Source: Owenia fusiformis (lineage: Eukaryota > Annelida > Polychaeta > Sabellida > Oweniidae). Taken from it: 27,019 nt of DNA. The stretch is from assembly GCA_903813345.2 (NCBI GenBank), contig CAIIXF020000114.1, positions 1-27,019 of the forward strand. Direction: 5' to 3'. The translations under genes were made by a program, and so were the position numbers. The notes beneath the pieces are model-generated. The model was not told the DNA's origin, did not search any database, and saw only the letters and a program-made list of their open reading frames with translations. Of the stretch, positions 9,496-19,961 are shown piece by piece. Positions within the stretch are counted from its first letter, which is position 1. Each line of letters starts with the position of its first letter.

Positions 9496-10490
9496 CAGGG
9501 TGTTCAGGAAATAAAGATGATAATGTCATAACTTTTTTATTTATTCATGGATTTCAATAAAATTTGCAGGGATTATAGTTTCAACATATTTAAACTTACT
9601 TTTGGAGTTTCAGCTTTAAGTGATTTGATTTTTCATTTCTGTGGTTGGCATAGCAACGCGAGTAGCGCTAAGGCGGGGCACATGGAATAACTGCAGTAGT
9701 TTCTGTGTTACATTTAGCATGGCAAACCGATTTTGACTCCATATTTAAAGCTTTCTTGGTGTATCTCCCTGATAAAATTCTTCTATTGTTTTGTTTTATG
9801 ATATAAGAGTCAAATAAATGCTCAATGGGAATGCAGGCATTACATAGAAAGCGACCGGGATGCACTTTCTCTTCCACTTGGTGCAATTCCCCCTCCCATA
9901 CTGCTGCCATAATCACTAAGGAAATTGATCAGCTGAGATTAGAGCAACTTCAGCATCCACCTTATTCACCCAACCTAGCGCCAAATGATTTATACTTCTT
10001 CGCTGAATCAAAACGGGACTTAAGAGGACATGCATTTGAGAATACCCATGCCATACGTTCACATGTATTAAACAGACTTCCGGAAATGAGTCAAGATGAA
10101 TTCTGTGAAGTATTTGAAGAAGGTTCAAGAGGCAAATAGTTAGTGTCTAAAATGGAGGAAATTATGTAAAATAAATTGATAAATTGGCATAGAATTTCAG
10201 GCTTATAGTTATAACTATCTTTAAGCATGCATTTTAAGTTCTAAACATGATAGAATCTCTTTTTAAAACATTTAAAGCATGCAAATATACTGCAGTTATT
10301 CCACCTGCCCCGCCTTAGCGCTACTCGCGTTGCTATAACAACCACATAATCAACCAATCAAATCACCTGAAACTGAAACTCCAACAATAAGTTTAAATAT
10401 GTTAAAACTATAATCTCTGAAACTTTCAATGCAATCCATGAACAAATAAAAAAGTTATGACATTATTATCTTTATTTCCTGAACACCCTG
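9496..10490 (+). mobile_element. Internally deleted mariner element with 203-bp TIRs
   Basis: The ends are CAGGGTGTTCAGG and its reverse complement, flanked by TA at 9494-9495 and 10491-10492. Inverted repeats run 9496-9698 and 10288-10490, about 88% identical by eye, and include a conserved AGCGCTAAGGCGGGGCA block. The 995-bp length is shorter than a typical mariner of about 1.3 kb. Only the C-terminal end of a transposase is recognisable inside, so the copy cannot mobilise itself; it may still be a substrate for a related enzyme. Confidence 0.9.
9825..10139 (+). pseudogene. Mariner transposase C-terminal remnant
   Basis: This 104-residue frame matches the catalytic C-terminal part of mariner transposases, which cut and join transposon ends through a DDD triad. 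The segment WCNSPSHTA (residues 19-27) lines up with the family DNARPHTA block; HPPYSPNLAPND (44-55) is the hallmark third-aspartate motif. The distance from the DN-equivalent position to Asp55 is 34 residues, exactly the DD34D spacing of mariners. The second catalytic Asp is replaced by Cys20 (codon 9882-9884), while Asp55 (9987-9989) is retained. The N-terminal helix-turn-helix region and first Asp are missing. The chosen Met is simply the first in frame; the true gene started further upstream. It is inactive. Confidence 0.85.
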
Positions 10491-10492
10491 TA

Positions 10493-11812
10493 TCTAAAAC
10501 AAATTTTCTCTTTGCATGAACAATCAAACTTACATTTAAACTGAGTTGGTTTTCATAGATTTAACAAAATGCATTCTGATTCTCATTTCGCATCTTTGTA
10601 TAGTGTCGCCACATCACTGATTTTCAATACTCAAATCATGCAGTTTTCAATTCCGAGCATTTTTCGAATGCTTATTTAGTCAAAAGCCCCCTCCCCCCAT
10701 TTTGGCCAATGCTCCTCCTCTTGTTAAAAGTTCAAAATTGGCTAGGGGAAAGCCATGTATATTACCATATAAAATTAGATTATCGACCATGATTTTTTTC
10801 TTAGAAAATATTACTATTTTCCATTTATATTGTATATTATAGGTCCTGTATAGTGGTTGATATCTATTATGTTTAATCAATATATTATATCCAAAAAGCT
10901 TAAAATAATTCAATAGGTTCAGTGATTGCTTAAAAATGAGAGACGTTATTTGTCTTGCGTCAAGACTATGACCTCCCTCTTTCAGCAACACACCATTCAT
11001 ATCTTCGTGGGATGTGTGTGATGGGGGGGTCATAAGGGCTTGCAGCTAGACGAAGATGTTAAAGATATAAATTAGGTAAAAGACATGGACTGGTCAGCGA
11101 ACGCTATATCTCCCTTAAAATAGCTGAACTAAATATTGTTTGTATGACTGTCACAGGTAGATGCATATTATAAGAGTTAATGCTAACAAATTCCATGCAT
11201 AATTCAAAAGGATTTCCCAAGTAGTGATCTGTGATGAATAGACCCATTTGGCGTAATGTTGCGTAAAATTGAAAGATACCTGAAAGCGATTGAAGCGCAC
11301 AGACCATTGTGTATATGGACATTTTGGCGAATGAATCATTACAACCAATTTAGATACCCTTTTCAATAATTTAATTTTCCTCATTTAAAAGAAATCTTCG
11401 CTGAGGGTGTTAAGGCCTGCTCAAGTAAATAGTTAGGTACAAAAGTCAGTCAAACGACCCTCCGTTTAGGTGCGGAAACTCACTTTTATCAATTGAGCCG
11501 AATTATCGCTAATAGCAGTAGTAAATCTTGTAAAATCTTGTATTATCTTGTAAAGTTTTAAGGGTCTTTAATTTGATATCAATCAGTTGTCTAACTCTTC
11601 CCCTTACTGCATAATTTGATTTTGTTTTTTATTATTTCTGAGGTTGGCAAAAATCAACATTTTGAAATTGCCATTTATCCATTCCCCTAACATTGGAACT
11701 TCTACAAATATTGTCAATTTAACAGCAATTTAACAGCCAAACAATAAACAATAACAATGACATATTGTAAACCAGTTTATTGTTTATTGTTCATATATAA
11801 AATACCTTGTTG
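10493..11812. other. Non-coding spacer
   Basis: No gene is recognised. Two C-rich or G-rich patches (near 10686-10700 and 11022-11030) are too dissimilar to call inverted ends. An imperfect TCTTGTAAAATCTTGTATTA run lies near 11526-11555. AACAATAAACAATAA at about 11741 faces its reverse complement near 11777, a small AT hairpin. Confidence 0.5.
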
Positions 11813-11851
11813 GATCAAGATGAATACCTTTGATCAAGATGAATACCTTTG
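11813..11851. repeat. Two-copy 19-bp tandem repeat
   Basis: GATCAAGATGAATACCTTT is present twice in direct succession without mismatch, followed by GAATTT. It is a short local duplication with no evident function. Confidence 0.85.
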
Positions 11852-12395
11852 AATTTTTCCATATCCTTGAATGTTAATGTACACTGTGGTAACATGGTTA
11901 TGACGATCCCCTTCTCCAAATTTTAGATGCATTTTTATTCTCCCCTTCCTCCAATCTTTTAATTGAATAAGGTTTACAACAATACCAACATTTTTTATTT
12001 ACTTTTTATTTCACAGAAAATATGTTTAGCACCATTACAACATAATTAAAATCAGACAAGTTATAAAAATCGCAGAGGTGGTCCAAATGACCCCACATTC
12101 CTACTTATTGTTTTAGAAAAGGGTGCAGAAATAAGAGTTAATGAATAACCTGAAAATTTTGAAATTCTGCCCAATATAAATGTAAAAATTATGACCCATG
12201 CATAATGTTACACTACTTCGATTTCGGTAAGATAACAAAGGGATTTCCTCTAACATCCTGAACCACCTAGTATTACAAGGCAAATGCCATTAATTGTGAA
12301 CCGCAAAGAACTGAAATTGATTTGCAATTGTTAGATGGTACGAGGGTTGGAACTAAGAAGTACGTATACAATGTATGTATCATGTAGAGCCACAG
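11852..12395. other. Non-coding spacer
   Basis: AT-rich, with no coding frame, repeat or RNA feature that I can support. Confidence 0.55.
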
Positions 12396-12480
12396 TGGCG
12401 GATCCAGAAGCTAACAAGGGGGTGAACATTTTTTTCTAAAATCCAAAAATTGAAATCTAAGGTCGGTGGTAGGAAGGGTC
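12394..12480. mobile_element. Possible truncated transposon end (CAGTGGCGGATCCAG)
   Basis: CAGTGGCGGATCCAG near 12395, followed by a G-run, is a word often seen at one terminus of short hAT-like or unclassified repeats in invertebrates. No matching opposite end is visible nearby, so this would be a solitary or truncated end. The call is weak. Confidence 0.3.
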
Positions 12481-12902
12481 GGTCTTTTTCGTACACCTCA
12501 TAACATTAATTTAGCATATAGTGTTGATACGATTCGACCCTATTAATCTCAAAGTTTCTTTAACTGACATTGATCTCTCAAATGTCCAGTTTGTAATGTA
12601 CGTGCATGTACTTCAGCACTATTATTTGAAAATGCATACCATATTGAATTGATTGGTGGATAATTGTGAAAATCACCTGCATTATTTATTTTGAACTTTA
12701 CATGTAGATCACAAAATGAAATACGTCGCGTAGTTAATGTTGATTGGCTACTGATGCAGAACTAAACATAATGTGTGTTCTCCCTACGTTGATGCTAATT
12801 GCGATTTCATCTTCATTCATTAAAAGGAGCTTAAAAGATTTAAATCAAACTTTTAGAGACTGAGAAATTAAATATTACGTTGCTTTGTCTTACACTTCTC
12901 TT
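12481..12902. other. Non-coding spacer
   Basis: Nothing supportable is seen before the minisatellite. Confidence 0.5.
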
Positions 12903-13375
12903 CTTTCCGACACCATAACCCTAACTCCCATAACTCCTCCCTTCCGGCACCACGATCCCAACTCCAGGCCTGTCAACTTGGGAACACCTAACATGAGTGA
13001 CTTGGAAATGTGGACACCTTGGTCCAAATCTGAACACCTTTATCCAAATTTTGAACACCTTGGTTTAAATTTTATTACATCTTGCCAAATTTTGAACACC
13101 TCAAATTTTTCTACAGAAATATTTTTGCTTGACAATTACCAGGTAAAATGCGTATTTGCGTGACATTTTCTGTCACGCAAAAATAACTGGCGAGACTTCA
13201 AATTCTTCAGCAAATGCGTGACAAATACGCAAATTGCGGGACAGTTGACAGGCCTGCAACTCCTATAACTCCTCCCTTTCGGCACTACAACCCTAATTCC
13301 CATAGCTCATCCCTTCCGGCACCATAACCTTAATAACTCCTCCCTTCCGGCTCGATAACTCTAACTCCTCGGTCT
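12903..13375. repeat. 37-bp minisatellite, interrupted by an insertion
   Basis: Units resemble GGCACCATAACCCTAACTCC followed by CATAACTCCTCCCTTCC. Landmark GGC/GAC positions lie at 12909, 12946, 13281, 13318 and 13349, giving steps of 37, an interrupted unit, 37 and 31. Removing the 292-bp element at 12965-13256 together with one CAACTC copy makes the interrupted unit exactly 37 bp. The 92-residue plus frame crossing the left junction mixes minisatellite and insertion and is not a gene. Confidence 0.8.
12965..13256. mobile_element. 292-bp MITE-like element, CAGGCCTG ends
   Basis: The terminal inverted repeat is CAGGCCTGTCAACT (14 bp, perfect). Direct CAACTC flanks lie at 12959-12964 and 13257-13262 (six bases, or seven if the first C is counted as target). 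Inside are several CCAAATTTTGAACACCTT-type direct repeats (13000-13105). A hairpin has 11-bp arms TTTGCGTGACA at 13155-13165 and 13171-13181 around a 5-nt loop. CAG ends recall hAT elements, but those make 8-bp duplications; the superfamily is left open. There is no coding capacity. Confidence 0.8.
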
Positions 13376-13377
13376 AC

Positions 13378-13462
13378 AAAGTCAAAATTATTTTTGAAAA
13401 AACCTCGCCCCTGAAATAACACATAAGACGAAAAGGTATTTTAAGAATTACTTTGAAGGAAG
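13378..13462 (+). repeat. Fragment similar to the core of the 4844-5713 MITE
   Basis: This segment is collinear with about 5244-5327. It shares AAAGTCAAAATT, AAAAAACCTC, TGAAATAACACA and ACTTTGAAG in the same order and nearly the same spacing, at roughly 80% identity by eye. The MITE inverted arms are absent, so it is a core-only relic or a related family member. Confidence 0.7.
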
Positions 13463-13600
13463 GAATTGTATACTAAACTAGAATTTCCCGTTCTTGGAAT
13501 TTCAACGAAGACTGACTGGTCGGTCTGAGGCTACCATTGGTCGGGTGGGTCGGACCTTTCCATACATCCTACATAATGTTTGAACCAAAGGTTTTGGGCC

Positions 13601-13970
13601 GATATAAAGATGGTGGCACCGATTCCAGTATTGTCTTTTTCTCCAAGGAGGATTGGCTCCCAGGATCGAACTTCGATATTTTCCAACAATGAAAACGTCC
13701 AAATGTTGTTATTTTCTGAAATTAAAACCGACTATAAATTCAAAATAAAAGATTCGAACCAATATCTTGATCATTTCTTGTGAGTTTTTCGTAAGTAAAT
13801 AAGACCAAAATTCACGATTCAAATGTGAACAAAATGGCGGCTGTTTGAATTCGAATTTTGTATCACGACATGCCCATATATGGGACAGAATATCGATGTT
13901 GCACTCTGGGAGCCAATCCTCCTTGCATTTTCTCTAAATAAACACAGATCGATTACTATGCCATCTTTAT
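13601..13970. mobile_element. Inverted-repeat (MITE-like) element
   Basis: Arms at about 13601-13685 and 13884-13970 are inverted copies. They have a perfect 20-bp core, CAAGGAGGATTGGCTCCCAG, at 13644-13663 and its complement at 13906-13925, with weaker pairing outwards (AAAGATGG/CCATCTTT, ATCGAT). About 200 bp of non-coding spacer lies between. Outer ends and target duplication are not clear, so the class is not assigned. The short frames across it are incidental. Confidence 0.65.
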
Positions 13971-15776
13971 TTAAAAATTATTTCTATCGATCCGAGCCTA
14001 TTAGATATGGTTTGTACCGAGAATATAAACATGTCTTTTTGCTAATTGAAAGTGTAGAGGGCTGGAAGTAGTACACAAGTCTTTGAAACATATTTTTGAA
14101 ATCCCAGTGGGACCTTTTTGCTTTTTGCCGATATATTCATTTAGAATATTAGTACTCTAAAAGTCCAAGATAGAGGTTGTTGTACCCTCTGAGCCTCTGC
14201 ATTCGTTTGGTTTAACATCTTAAACGCCCTCGCATATAGTTGAGGACTGAACTGTGTGCTTAGGGTAAGATTTGGGTAAACATAAGTTCTCATCAATCAA
14301 ATACAATAAGTTAACGATTAGAAATTATGATACTCATCGCATTTAGATCCTTTCTCCCAACAAAATCTGAAAATATAAACATAACACATGGTTAGAAAGT
14401 GAAATATAGGACTATAACGTAATATGTAGCGACCTGAAATGAGGATGTCCACCTTTGCCTATTTGCGTTTCCACGAATAAAACTGGCATATAATGACATA
14501 AAGCCAACCGCAAATCCCGATTAGTTAATCATTATAGGACCATAAACAAAGGGCATAGTAGAACCCGGTATTGCGAAAACATAGCAACAGGTCCTCTTAT
14601 TTCCGTTTCTCTCGTCATATTCTGAGAAACTCACCGTCAATCATGCAATGCCGAGTGGAGAATGGCCTATGAGGAAGTTGACTTTATCCTTCCAATGGCA
14701 CATTAACATAGCAAAATATCAATGTAAAAATCGTAACCGAAACTGTTCAAATAACTAATCCTGAGCAATGTGCGTCATCATACTCATCACATGTTTCCTG
14801 GTGTATATAAAATAAAACTTAGAAATAATGAAGACAGAATACGGACAGAAAAGGTTGAAATCTCGAGATATCCTGGGTAAGTGATTACAGACATCTATTG
14901 CCAGAAATGGTAAACTCACTGGAAGATAATACGAGAAGGATATACTTACTGGGAGGGAATACGAGAAGTACGCTTATATTGTAAATTGTAGCAAGCACAT
15001 TTAGGCATGGGGAAGTGAAAATAAAAGGCCTAGAGTTCTATTAGTCACAGTGTCGAAATAAATTGAATTGGGATCATGATTTTCTTATTCTGTAATGCAA
15101 GATTCCCAATCAAAACAAATTAATTATTTCTATACAATATACAATATCTATACAATATTTCTATAAACAAATCTCAACATTTGAGGGACTTTCTTAGAAC
15201 CATTAAACATGTTTAAAGGCCTAATTAGGCTCACAATTAGTGCGAAATGATTGTGAAAATGCTTGGATGTCAACCGTTGTTTATGACGCTTGACTAGAGT
15301 GCTCCGCGTTAACATATTTCGATTTCGATTGCTGGCATAATCACGATCTGCTATAATAGCGATCGACCTATCAGGATTATTCCGAAATAGCTGTCATCTC
15401 ACTTATTATGAAACTTCATTCGGATCAGTGAAACGTTAATTACCATTCACAGTTGTAAGGAGATAAACTTAAACATATTATCTGCGTTTCAAAACAGAAG
15501 TTACCGGTAAACTCTTAAAGCAGTCACTGATCTCTCATTTAAATGAATTTCATTTCACATAGCACGAACGTGTTTCTGATATGGGCTTGAGATTATTCTC
15601 TCAATTCAGAAGTTGAATAGCTTGATTTGCCGTGGTATAAGTTATTTATATTGAAACACTTAAATTGATTCTAGATGTACTTACTATCTGACATCTTTAC
15701 TTGTTCAAGCCATGTCGTATTTTACATACGTTTGTATATGCTCTGGATTAATCACAGATGTGTCGTTCATTTGCAG
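13971..15776. other. Non-coding, possibly intergenic or intronic
   Basis: No convincing gene. A minor direct duplication, AATACGAGAAG, lies near 14928 and 14959. A TATATAAAA box at 14804-14812 and a GTAAGTG donor-like site at 14877 are isolated signals. Confidence 0.45.
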
Positions 15777-15851
15777 AAAAGGCGTAGCTTAAAGAGAGAC
15801 CTCTTCAACAACAGAGGGAACATTTTGTTTGATATTATACTTCGAATTCAG
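15777..15851 (+). CDS. Possible 75-nt internal exon
   Basis: A TTCATTTGCAG acceptor-like sequence ends at 15776 and a strong donor, CAG|GTGAGC, follows 15851. The 75 nt between are open in the frame that starts at the first base and encode 25 residues beginning KRRSLKRDLFNN and ending DIILRIQ. Length is a multiple of three with phase-0 boundaries, as in a cassette exon. The peptide is basic then hydrophobic; I do not recognise its family. The upstream pyrimidine tract is weak and no companion exon is seen in the window, so this may be chance. Confidence 0.25.
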
Positions 15852-18800
15852 GTGAGCATGTTTTGTATGTAAAGTCATTTCATATCATACACGCTGCACA
15901 TAGGCGACACAAACCATAACTAGATCTCCTTGAATTTGCATTGGTGGCTAGTGTCTTTGATTTTTAGACAATAGAGAAATAGAGTCTTCATTACTCTGAA
16001 ATGTTGCTAATTCTCGTTTTTTCATGAGATTTCAAGAGCTTTGCACTTTTAACCTCTAACGACTAACCATGTTTCCTTTATAATTGAATGTTTGAATTCA
16101 GTGAAAAGTTTTCCACAATGATAGCTTTGATTTATACAGTTATGTTATTTAAATTATTTTCCTTGACTTGAGCCAAATTCCCATTGTTGCAATGCTAAGA
16201 TTCTTTAAAACGTTAGTATATTCGTTTGACAATCAAAAAATTTCATGATTAATAACAGCAGGTACATGTACATAAACAAGGTCATCACATAATATCATTC
16301 GAGTTTTAGACAGATTCACTTATATCATCACTTTTTGATAAATCATGAAATTAAGTGACTATTGCTAGCCTTTAACATTGAAGTGTATGACAGTCTGGCC
16401 CAAGCAATATGAAAAATGACAAGGGTGGCATCTATTTTTTCAACTTTATTCAGCTACTTTTTAGAATAAATAAACTATACTATTATTTTCATTGCATATT
16501 GTATACTCATTAATTAATCATACTTATTATGATTATAATTGTCTTGTCATTAATGAATGCAAGAAGAAATACTAGACCTGCTTCTCAATGAAATTGAAAT
16601 CAAAAGTGAAAATTGAAACATTTGGATGCTCAAATCTAAACAATTTAGTTTCTTATTGAGGATGACCAACTCGCTTCTGGATATAAGGGGGAAATACTGT
16701 TAAAATATTTGAAGTGATTGGTAATAGAGATCAATTTTAAGATCAATATAGTTCGATATGATATCAAAGTTTCAAATCAAAGTGAGATTAAAATGTAGCT
16801 ACTGTATATAGTATGTGCCAATTTATGTAACATCGATTGTGTGAATACTTTAACTTGGCTTTTCTGATCATTGTTTCTAATATCGAAATGTGTTAACGTT
16901 TCACATTCCCGATTGATTGAAATAATTTGAATGGACTTTGGACATCATTTGTCTCGGCGAGCTTGTCATAAAAATATTACACTGATCATCAAACAAATGT
17001 TTTATTTACACCTCTTAAATAATTGAAACTGAACAATAGTAAAACAATGACAGGTGGAGCAGTGTGAAGCCAGGGTTGTATATGTCTATAAGCCCAATAA
17101 GTTATTTCATCATTAAATATTGATTACAAATTGATGTTTTTTTCTCGTAGATACCGTCAACAGTACTCAATTTTTGAGAGTCCTTCTTGGAAGCGACCAC
17201 AACAATTTTGCGAATAGAGGTTGATGGTAGTTTATCAATTAGTAATGACCAATAGAGTTAAGTTTCATTATCTGAAGAGGAAGTCATTTACGCACGTTAT
17301 CAATGAATTCTGTTTATTCGCTTTCCAATATATAAAGGTACATGCTTTGAAGTTAGTAGATAAGTTGATTAACGTGCAATCAGCTGATCATTTCTTAAGT
17401 ATATCCCGACCTCAGTAAGTCAAGGTCATCCTTCATTCAAAGGACTTCATTTATTCCTCAACCGGTAAATAGTCTGAAGATTGTAGTATCAGTTTATTTG
17501 GAATATCTGGGATGATCCCACTTCAATACACAGCTCTGTTGAATCGGGACGTCTCTTAATTACCGATAAAAAGATAACGAGAGTGGCATGCTAGTAATTT
17601 TGTATTTGGTACACTATGCCTCATTGGCCAATCACGCTACTCTTTGACTATTACAGAAAAGTTTATAGATTTGATACCGACCTTAACAATCTCAAATATA
17701 ATGCGTTTTAGGAAATGAATGCATGAATAGCTAGTTATAAGCAGACTTGTAGTGTTGTCATATCTGGCCTAAAGAGTAATCTAAATTGAGTCTTGCAAGG
17801 GTAGCCACCAGCACACCTATGTTGTTGGTAAGTTAAGTATCTAAGCACACCAGAACAGGCTCCATTGTATTATATTTTTGGGGAATTCCAAACTAACATT
17901 AGGCAACAGCTGGATTCGTACTGTGTAATGTTGCATATCTGACACAAATATTGCGTTCATCAGAGGAATCTTTTCAACTAATTGAATAACACTTCGTTGA
18001 GCCGGGAGCCTTAGTGTTGAAATGGATTTGGGTGGAGATGTAAAGGCGAATCTATAGAAAACAAATGAATTGCTTTATATTGAATGGAGTGATTTGGGAG
18101 AACATAATGTCACGGTGACTAAAATGATTACGCTGATATCGAGTGGAGAATATTGAAAAGCAACAAAATTCACAAAGTTCGAGTATTTCTTGAAAGTCAT
18201 GTTATTTACAACTTATGGCTACTTAATTCACAATTGGATGGCTACTTAAGGCTGTGTCTTGTCAACGGATATACAATAACATGTACACATATACACGTAA
18301 CATATCAATGTGCCGATAGAAAAATACAAAACTTAATGACGCACAAACCTGGATATGGCAAGGTGTTTATTTTCTAAAACTAACAAAAGTAAGTGAAACG
18401 ATTTCTACATCAGTTGCTTACTGTATATGGTCCGATAATAAAAAATTGTTTTCGTTATATAATTGTTATACTATTCTATTATATTAAATTAAATTCAACA
18501 TCGACAACTATATATGTGATGGGATACGTAACATAAGTACTTAAATGTAAATATCGCTATGCAGAAATTGAAAGATCGTTGTGCTGTATTGTATAAAAAC
18601 TTTCCCAGAGCAAAGGGAAAATAGAAATGCACCTTTTAACAAAAATGAAAAGTGCCACTGAAAAGATGCGCCAATTGCAAATTGTCAAGATATTTTATAA
18701 TGAGGAAGGATGCTTAATTATGGTTTGCCCTATAGTAGCCTTTACCATGAACTACACAACATGGTAAGCAAAAACTGCAGCACCTGAGAATTCAACACTA

Positions 18801-18914
18801 CGATTTACGAAATTATAGCAATGCGACAGTGGTATTTGGAACTATGATAATGGACAAGTCACATTAGCGTTCGAAATGTGAATATTAAGTTATTATATTT
18901 AGTTGTGTTAATGA
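15852..18914. other. Long AT-rich non-coding stretch
   Basis: Three kilobases with frequent stops in all frames, no recognisable domain, tRNA-like fold or tandem array. A few frames of 60-75 codons (for example near 17221 and 18153) have no family resemblance. It could be intron or intergenic DNA. Confidence 0.55.
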
Positions 18915-18938
18915 CGTAAATCAAGATTATTTCTACTC
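18915..18938 (+). repeat. 24-bp inverted repeat, left copy
   Basis: These 24 bases (core TAAATCAAGATTATTTCT) recur exactly, inverted, at 20498-20521. Weaker similarity extends a little on both sides (GTTAATG/CATTAA; CTAGTCT/AGACTAG-like). The pair encloses the MITE and minisatellite. Confidence 0.8.
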
Positions 18939-19082
18939 ACATCTAGTCTATTGGATAATCACTTAAACTTATATCAAATTTGTGGGCATAACCGTTTGAG
19001 ACTGTTAGAATTATTTGTCATAACCTTCTGAAAATATGACAATGGACATTTCCATTTTGAACTAGCAATGTTCAACCCCTTA

Positions 19083-19573
19083 CACCCCAGTCACATTTCC
19101 TACGGCGACCTTGCGGTCTATCATTTCTGCGGCCAGTAGCTTTTCTACGCTCGCCGCAGAATTTCTGCGCTCTCATACTTTTGCAGTCACATTTCCCACG
19201 GCAGCCGCACGGTGAATTTTAAATTTCTATTGATAAATAATACTTTTTTTCATTTTATTTACATCGGGACAATTTATAAATGTTATTCATAGTGCTAGGA
19301 TGTAATATCAAATGAAAAGTGATCGTGGAACATTGACAAATAATGATTCAATCTTGTTGAGCCAGTTGATTTCTACGGGGACCTCAGAAATGAACAAATA
19401 TTATAACTCCGAGTTATGATTTCTACGCCCTCCCTGCGGCCTGTAAAAATCTGCATACGCCGTACGGAGGCCGCAAGGCGAGCGTAGTTTTTCTACGCTC
19501 GCCGCAGAAATTCACAGATTTAATTGATCTGCGGTCGACTTGCGGCCGCCGTGCGACAGATGTGACTGGGGTG
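19083..19573. mobile_element. 491-bp MITE with TTA target site (PIF/Harbinger-like)
   Basis: The inverted ends are CACCCCAGTCACAT and ATGTGACTGGGGTG, with TTA directly outside both (19080-19082 and 19574-19576). A 3-bp TTA duplication is the signature of PIF/Harbinger elements; assignment beyond that is inference. Ends are GC-rich with repeated CTACG and GCCGCAG words in both orientations (for example TTCTACGCTCGCCGCAGAA near 19142 and 19488), and the centre is AT-rich. The CAGTCACATTTCC motif occurs twice on the left side. No coding frame is present. Confidence 0.8.
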
Positions 19574-19961
19574 TTACCATTTGAATCATTAACAATGGGC
19601 ATTCTTCCTTGAAATTAAAATAATGGTCATTACCATTTGAATCATTAACAATGGGCATTCTTCCTTGAAATTAAAATAATGGTCATTACCATTTGAATCA
19701 TTAACAATGGGCATTCTTCTTTGAAATTAAATAATTGTCATTACAATTTGAATCATAAACAGTGAACATTCTTCTTTGAAATTAAATAATGGTCATTACC
19801 ATTTGAATCATTAACAATGGGCATTCTTCTTTGAAATTAAATAATTGTCATTACAATTTGAATCATTAACAGTGAACATTCTTCTTTGAAATTAAATAAT
19901 GGTCATTACCATTTGAATCATTAACTATGGGCATTCTTCTTTGAAATTAAAATAATGGTCA
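19574..19961. repeat. 55/56-bp minisatellite, seven units with A/B alternation
   Basis: Units start with TTAC(C/A)ATTTGAATCAT at 19574, 19630, 19686, 19741, 19796, 19851 and 19906. Type A carries ACCATTTG and AACAATGGGCATT; type B (units 4 and 6) carries ACAATTTG and AACAGTGAACATT. The order is A A A B A B A, so the right part is a 110-bp dimer array. The array abuts the MITE exactly at its TTA. A diverged unit-like stretch (about 19046-19079) left of the MITE suggests the MITE inserted into the array. Confidence 0.9.

Noticed and set aside
9668-9916. 82-residue minus-strand frame inside the mariner
   Set aside because: It runs antisense across the TIR and transposase remnant; no family resemblance was seen.
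10680-11040. Possible inverted ends around C-rich and G-rich patches
   Set aside because: The two patches share only homopolymer-rich words; no extended pairing or target duplication was found.
12885-13163. 92-residue plus-strand frame
   Set aside because: It spans minisatellite, insertion junction and transposon interior, so it cannot be an old conserved gene.
14804-14882. TATA box, ATG at 14828 and GTAAGTG donor as a possible first exon
   Set aside because: The ATG is too close to the TATA box to lie downstream of the expected start site, and the phase does not join to the candidate exon at 15777 without a stop.
19574-19961. CRISPR-like array
   Set aside because: Units are contiguous near-identical 55/56-bp repeats without unique spacers, in animal DNA.
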